From Synchiropus splendidus (taxonomy: Eukaryota; Chordata; Actinopteri; Syngnathiformes; Callionymidae), in contig NC_071334.1 in the NCBI RefSeq assembly GCF_027744825.2, forward strand, positions 68,670,937 to 68,734,936: a DNA stretch of 64,000 bases. The letters are read 5' to 3'. Below the pieces are notes generated by a model, which was given only the letters and a program-made list of their open reading frames with translations, did not search any database and was not told the DNA's origin. Position numbers and translations under genes: made by a program. Below, piece after piece: positions 60,588-64,000 of this stretch. Positions within the stretch are counted from its first letter, which is position 1; every line of letters begins with the position of its first letter.

Positions 60588-61045
60588 CAGGTGAAGTTAC
60601 TGGATGCAGAGATAAAGAAGGTGGGGGGTTTGAAGTACTGAGGCTCAACTGTCCAGGGCCATGGAGAGTGTGAGAAAGAGGTGAAGAAGCGGGTGCAGGC
60701 AGGATGGAATCATGGGAGAAAAGTGTCAGGTGTGATGTGTGACTAAAGGGTGTCAGCAAGGATGAAAGGGAAAGTGTCCAAAAGGGTGGTGAGGCCAGCA
60801 ATGTTGTATGGTTTGGAAACAGTGGACATGTACAGAGGAGAGAGAGCCTGTACATTGGTAGATGAAGATGTTGAGGTTGGAGCTGCCAGGCAGAAGGTGG
60901 AGAGGAAGGCCACAGAGGAGATTGATGGAGGTGGTGAAGGAGGACATGAGGTCTGTAGGTTTGAGAGAAGAGGAAGCAGAGGACAGGGGGAGATGGAGGA
61001 GGATGATCACCCCTGAAGGGAGAAGCCCAAAGAGAAAGAAGAAGA
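60588..61045 (+). mobile_element. RTE/Rex-like LINE pol C-terminal fragment, internally deleted
   Basis: In broken plus-strand frames one sees EVKKRVQAGWNHG, then ARMKGKVSKRVVRPAMLYGLET, then, after an internal deletion, LELPGRRWRGRPQRRLMEVV and a charged C-terminus KPKEKEEE-like. This order is typical of a second teleost LINE pol family, distinct from that at 50880-51685. The 205-codon frame on the opposite strand is a shadow of it. Confidence 0.85.
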
Positions 61046-61169
61046 GTCTGGTCTTCCTGTGTGCACCTGGTCTTTCTTGTCTCTGCCCCCACAGTCCCTT
61101 CATTGATCGCGCCTGGTCTCTTGCTTTGCTTCCCCTTTGAGACAAGGAACATATTATTGCCTCTGAGTT

Positions 61170-62040
61170 GTCTCGTACTCACGTGTGCGACTTCAATCCT
61201 GAACGTGTGTGAATCACATGCTTCCTCTGAAATCGCCTCTTGTTAATGTGTCATTTACCAATCTCCTGTTCTTCTTCTTCTGTCGTGCTGCTTCTTATTT
61301 GGACGCGAGTCGCTTCATACTCGTGCGACTTACTGTAAAAGTGTGTGAGTCACCTCCATTTTGTTCAAGTCTCCTCACACTTGTGTTTAATATCTCGCCT
61401 ACTGTAGGTGTGTGACAACTTCACTTCTGACTTGTGTGCACTCCCCTGCTACTGTATGCAAGGTGCCTCCTCCTTGGCTGGCTGATTTACGACTCACATT
61501 TAATGCTGATTTCTACTAGTTTCAACTCAATTTCTGTGTAATCCGAGTTGCTCATCGTGTGCAAGTCACATCCTCTGTGAGAAATCACTTCCCATTACTG
61601 TGCGACTCGACTGGTATAGAAGTGAATTTGTCAATGGTCCACTTGTGTGAGTATAACTTCCTACTTGCTCCCGACGTCCGTGTCAGGTGGCTCCAATTCA
61701 TGACTTGCTTCCTAAACGTGTGCGAAATCACTTCCTGTTGATGTTTCATTACTTCCTGTGACGGTCAACAAGTGTTGAGTTTTCATCAATCCTGTTGATG
61801 CTTATTCACGTCTCAGATGACCTGCGATGAAAAGTGTACGAGTCACCACTGGTGTTTGTCCTCCTCACACATGTGTGATTCTCATTCCTGCTCCCCTGCT
61901 CCATGCGTGACTTGGCTCCTATTCATGTGTGACTTTCATCTTCAACATGTGTGAGACAAACCATCAAAGACAACTTGACTATTGTGTGTGATTCACCTCT
62001 TCTTTGTGAGTGACTCGCTTCTACACCCGTCGTGTGCAGG
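61170..62040. repeat. degenerate tandem array with GTGTG-A-TCACTTCC words
   Basis: Words such as GTGTGTGAATCACATGCTTCC, GTGTGTGAGTCACCTCC, GTGCAAGTCACATCC, GTGCGAAATCACTTCC and GTGTGTGATTCACCTC recur every 30-50 bp, with ACTTCCTGTTGATG-type spacers. Units are strongly diverged. It is an old minisatellite with no coding capacity. Confidence 0.75.
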
Positions 62041-62774
62041 TCTGACTGTGGCCTCGACACTTGTCTCCCTACACTCAAGCTGGGATGGCGGGGAAAACAC
62101 TTGTATGCTCACATGCCGACTGAAGAGGGTTTGAGATCAGATGAAGTCGGCGAAAGAGCGATGCACTTAAATGGCATGTCATGTTTCAGTCATCACCATG
62201 GCGACGCAGAGCTCGCCTTCATTCGTCTGCATTTTTAATGGATAGTGCAGGTTGGTCATATACAATGCTATGAACTGCCATTGAAAATGATTTTCTTTGA
62301 TGCATTATCTCGCTTGAACAAGACAGTTATCACATTCATAAGAGGGAAAAGTGTGTTTGTATGAGTACATTACGAAAAAACAAGTTTGTACAAGATAACT
62401 TTGATGTGTTTCACATTTTTTCCAGTACGATTGTGTCTTTCTTTCTCGTACAAACATGAAGATTATCGCGTTACAACAATATAGCGCATCAAAAAATAAT
62501 GTGGCAGTAAAGAGCTTTGCCAAGTTGTTAAAACTATCTCCAACCGTGGCCCTTTCGTTTCTCCACCTTGTCACATCTAGAATTGGGTCCACATTTTTGC
62601 AGCTGGGTTAAGATACTTTACAAAGAACCAAAAGCACAGTATCATCTTAGTTTAGTTTATCTGGAGGGGCCTGTTTGCTTAGCCCCTTGTTATTTATTAT
62701 ATTTACTGAGGCACTAGCAGTGTCAGTCAGATTAAACAAAGATATCAAAGGGGTAGATGGTGGCCTTCTCTGCT

Positions 62775-62777
<3 letters not shown>

Positions 62778-62827
<50 letters not shown>
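62778..62827. repeat. (TA)n microsatellite
   Basis: About 25 TA dinucleotides. Confidence 0.97.
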
Positions 62828-62829
<2 letters not shown>

Positions 62830-63136
62830 TCGGACCCGAGTCATATCACTGAAAGTCATTTCGATCCACTTTAAGAATGGAAAAAAGCCTTGTCTCCACG
62901 TGACCCACATTCTCCTCTGAGAGGGTTTCTGAGAATCACACTGTGAGTCAATCCAACCATTCTGACACTAAACGTTTGCAACGTTTTTCTTGGAAATATG
63001 TGTGTGTGTGTGTACTCACTGCGCATGCTCTTTAATAGGGCATAACATTTGCATGTCTGTCGTAGGATGACAAGCAGAGGGCAGTATAACCATGTAAAAC
63101 ACTATGAGAACCTTCGCTTCAACTTCAGCCGCTACA

Positions 63137-63138
<2 letters not shown>

Positions 63139-63174
<36 letters not shown>

Positions 63175-63350
63175 TATTATTATGCTACATACTACCACTA
63201 CTACTACTAGGACTACTACTACTGCTGCTACAACAACAGCAACTTGAACTGCTACTAGTACGACTACTGCTGCTGCAGCTATTACTATTACTACAACGAC
63301 AACTGGTGCTACGAATAGTACTGCTCCAATTACTACTACTACTCTGTCAA
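63139..63350. repeat. (AAT)n followed by degenerate (ACT/GCT)n
   Basis: A clean AAT array (63139-63183) runs into diverged ACT, GCT, ACA triplets to about 63350. The whole 210 bp is trinucleotide-structured with increasing decay to the right. Confidence 0.9.
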
Positions 63351-64000
63351 ATCAATCCTCCGACTTCTACATCTAAATCAGCTACTTCATGATGAAATAA
63401 AACCTCTAATTGTACTACAACACAACAGTCAGTATCAGTACTTGAAATCTAAATACTTTTGAAGAAAATACTTCTATGAGTAGGAGTTTCAAAGAACTTC
63501 TCAAACCCACACCGGTAGCGCCACCACTAAGTACGACTTCCTCCATGTGGTCGACGTGAGGGGACATCAGCCACATGACGTGTCTGAAACACAGTCAGTC
63601 GTTGGGCTGCCTGGTCAAATGTCAGTTTGGAGCGGGTCAACTGAAGCGTCATGAACAGAGAGAGAGAGAGAGAGGGAATTTCTGCCAGCAAACAAAAGCC
63701 ACGCTGACAGCACCTTCATCCGTTTCTCTCCGGAAAAGTGGATTTGGGTGGCTTCTGCTCATGTTGCAAGAATGTGAGGCTCTCACCCTGTTATGACATA
63801 ATCCGGCCCTTTGATTCCCTGAATCAGAATTATGCAAGGATGAACTGAATCCGCCTGACACACACAGACACCACTTTTCTTCCACTGGCTGAAACATCAC
63901 TTGTTCTTGACCCTTTGGTTTTTTAGCTCAATAAGGAAAATGAGATGCACATTAGATGTTTTGGGTCTGTAGGAGGAAATCAGAGTGCCCAGGAGTCCCC

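Larger units (their letters stand above)
60361..64000. other. PDE8B 5' flank, no gene seen
   Basis: It contains a truncated LINE, a degenerate repeat array, (TA)n, and trinucleotide repeats. The stretch 62040-62770 and the last 300 bases show nothing recognisable apart from a (GA)n at 63656-63675. No exon of a neighbouring gene is identified. Confidence 0.7.

Noticed and set aside
60565..61182. 205-codon minus-strand frame rich in Ser, Pro and Leu
   Set aside because: The plus strand of the same interval encodes broken LINE polymerase sequence, so this frame is its antisense shadow.

Overview
The window is nuclear DNA of a vertebrate, almost certainly a teleost with compact introns. It carries four intron-containing protein genes that can be read exon by exon with GT...AG junctions: TBCA (+), OTP (+), WDR41 (+) and PDE8B (-). 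From general knowledge, human chromosome 5q13-q14 carries the same neighbours in the same relative orientation (PDE8B, WDR41, OTP, TBCA). Several PDE8B introns are only about 55-70 bp, dinucleotide repeats are frequent, and the decayed LINE remnants resemble Rex/RTE-like and L2-like families common in teleosts. The species cannot be named from this sequence.

Layout. 1-2325: 5' flank of TBCA with a GC-rich, homeodomain-motif-rich block and a long (TA)n. 2326-13034: TBCA, four coding exons with large introns; intron 1 holds a roughly 0.9 kb block that looks like a regulatory element. 13182-19241: intergenic, with a LINE remnant, (TA)n, a 100-bp tandem duplication, a 79-bp foldback element and several blocks that look like developmental enhancers. 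19242-23179: OTP homeobox gene, three coding exons. 23180-30063: intergenic, partly regulatory-looking and partly repetitive. 30064-35202: WDR41, 13 coding exons. 35288-37362: convergent WDR41/PDE8B spacer with a degenerate minisatellite. 37363-60048 (minus): PDE8B, 22 coding exons, with LINE/SINE debris in its introns. 60049-64000: PDE8B 5' flank, a truncated LINE and repeat arrays.

Roles. TBCA is a beta-tubulin chaperone. OTP specifies neuroendocrine hypothalamic neurons. WDR41 is a subunit of the C9orf72-SMCR8 complex at lysosomes. PDE8B is a high-affinity cAMP phosphodiesterase. They form no pathway. Their long-conserved neighbourhood is best explained by OTP enhancers lying in and around bystander genes (a genomic regulatory block); that explanation is inference.

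I found no prokaryotic-type system, CRISPR array, tRNA or rRNA gene, and no convincing novel protein gene. The most interesting unexplained signals are the motif-rich noncoding blocks around OTP, the TA-flanked foldback element, and several dispersed or tandem repeat families.
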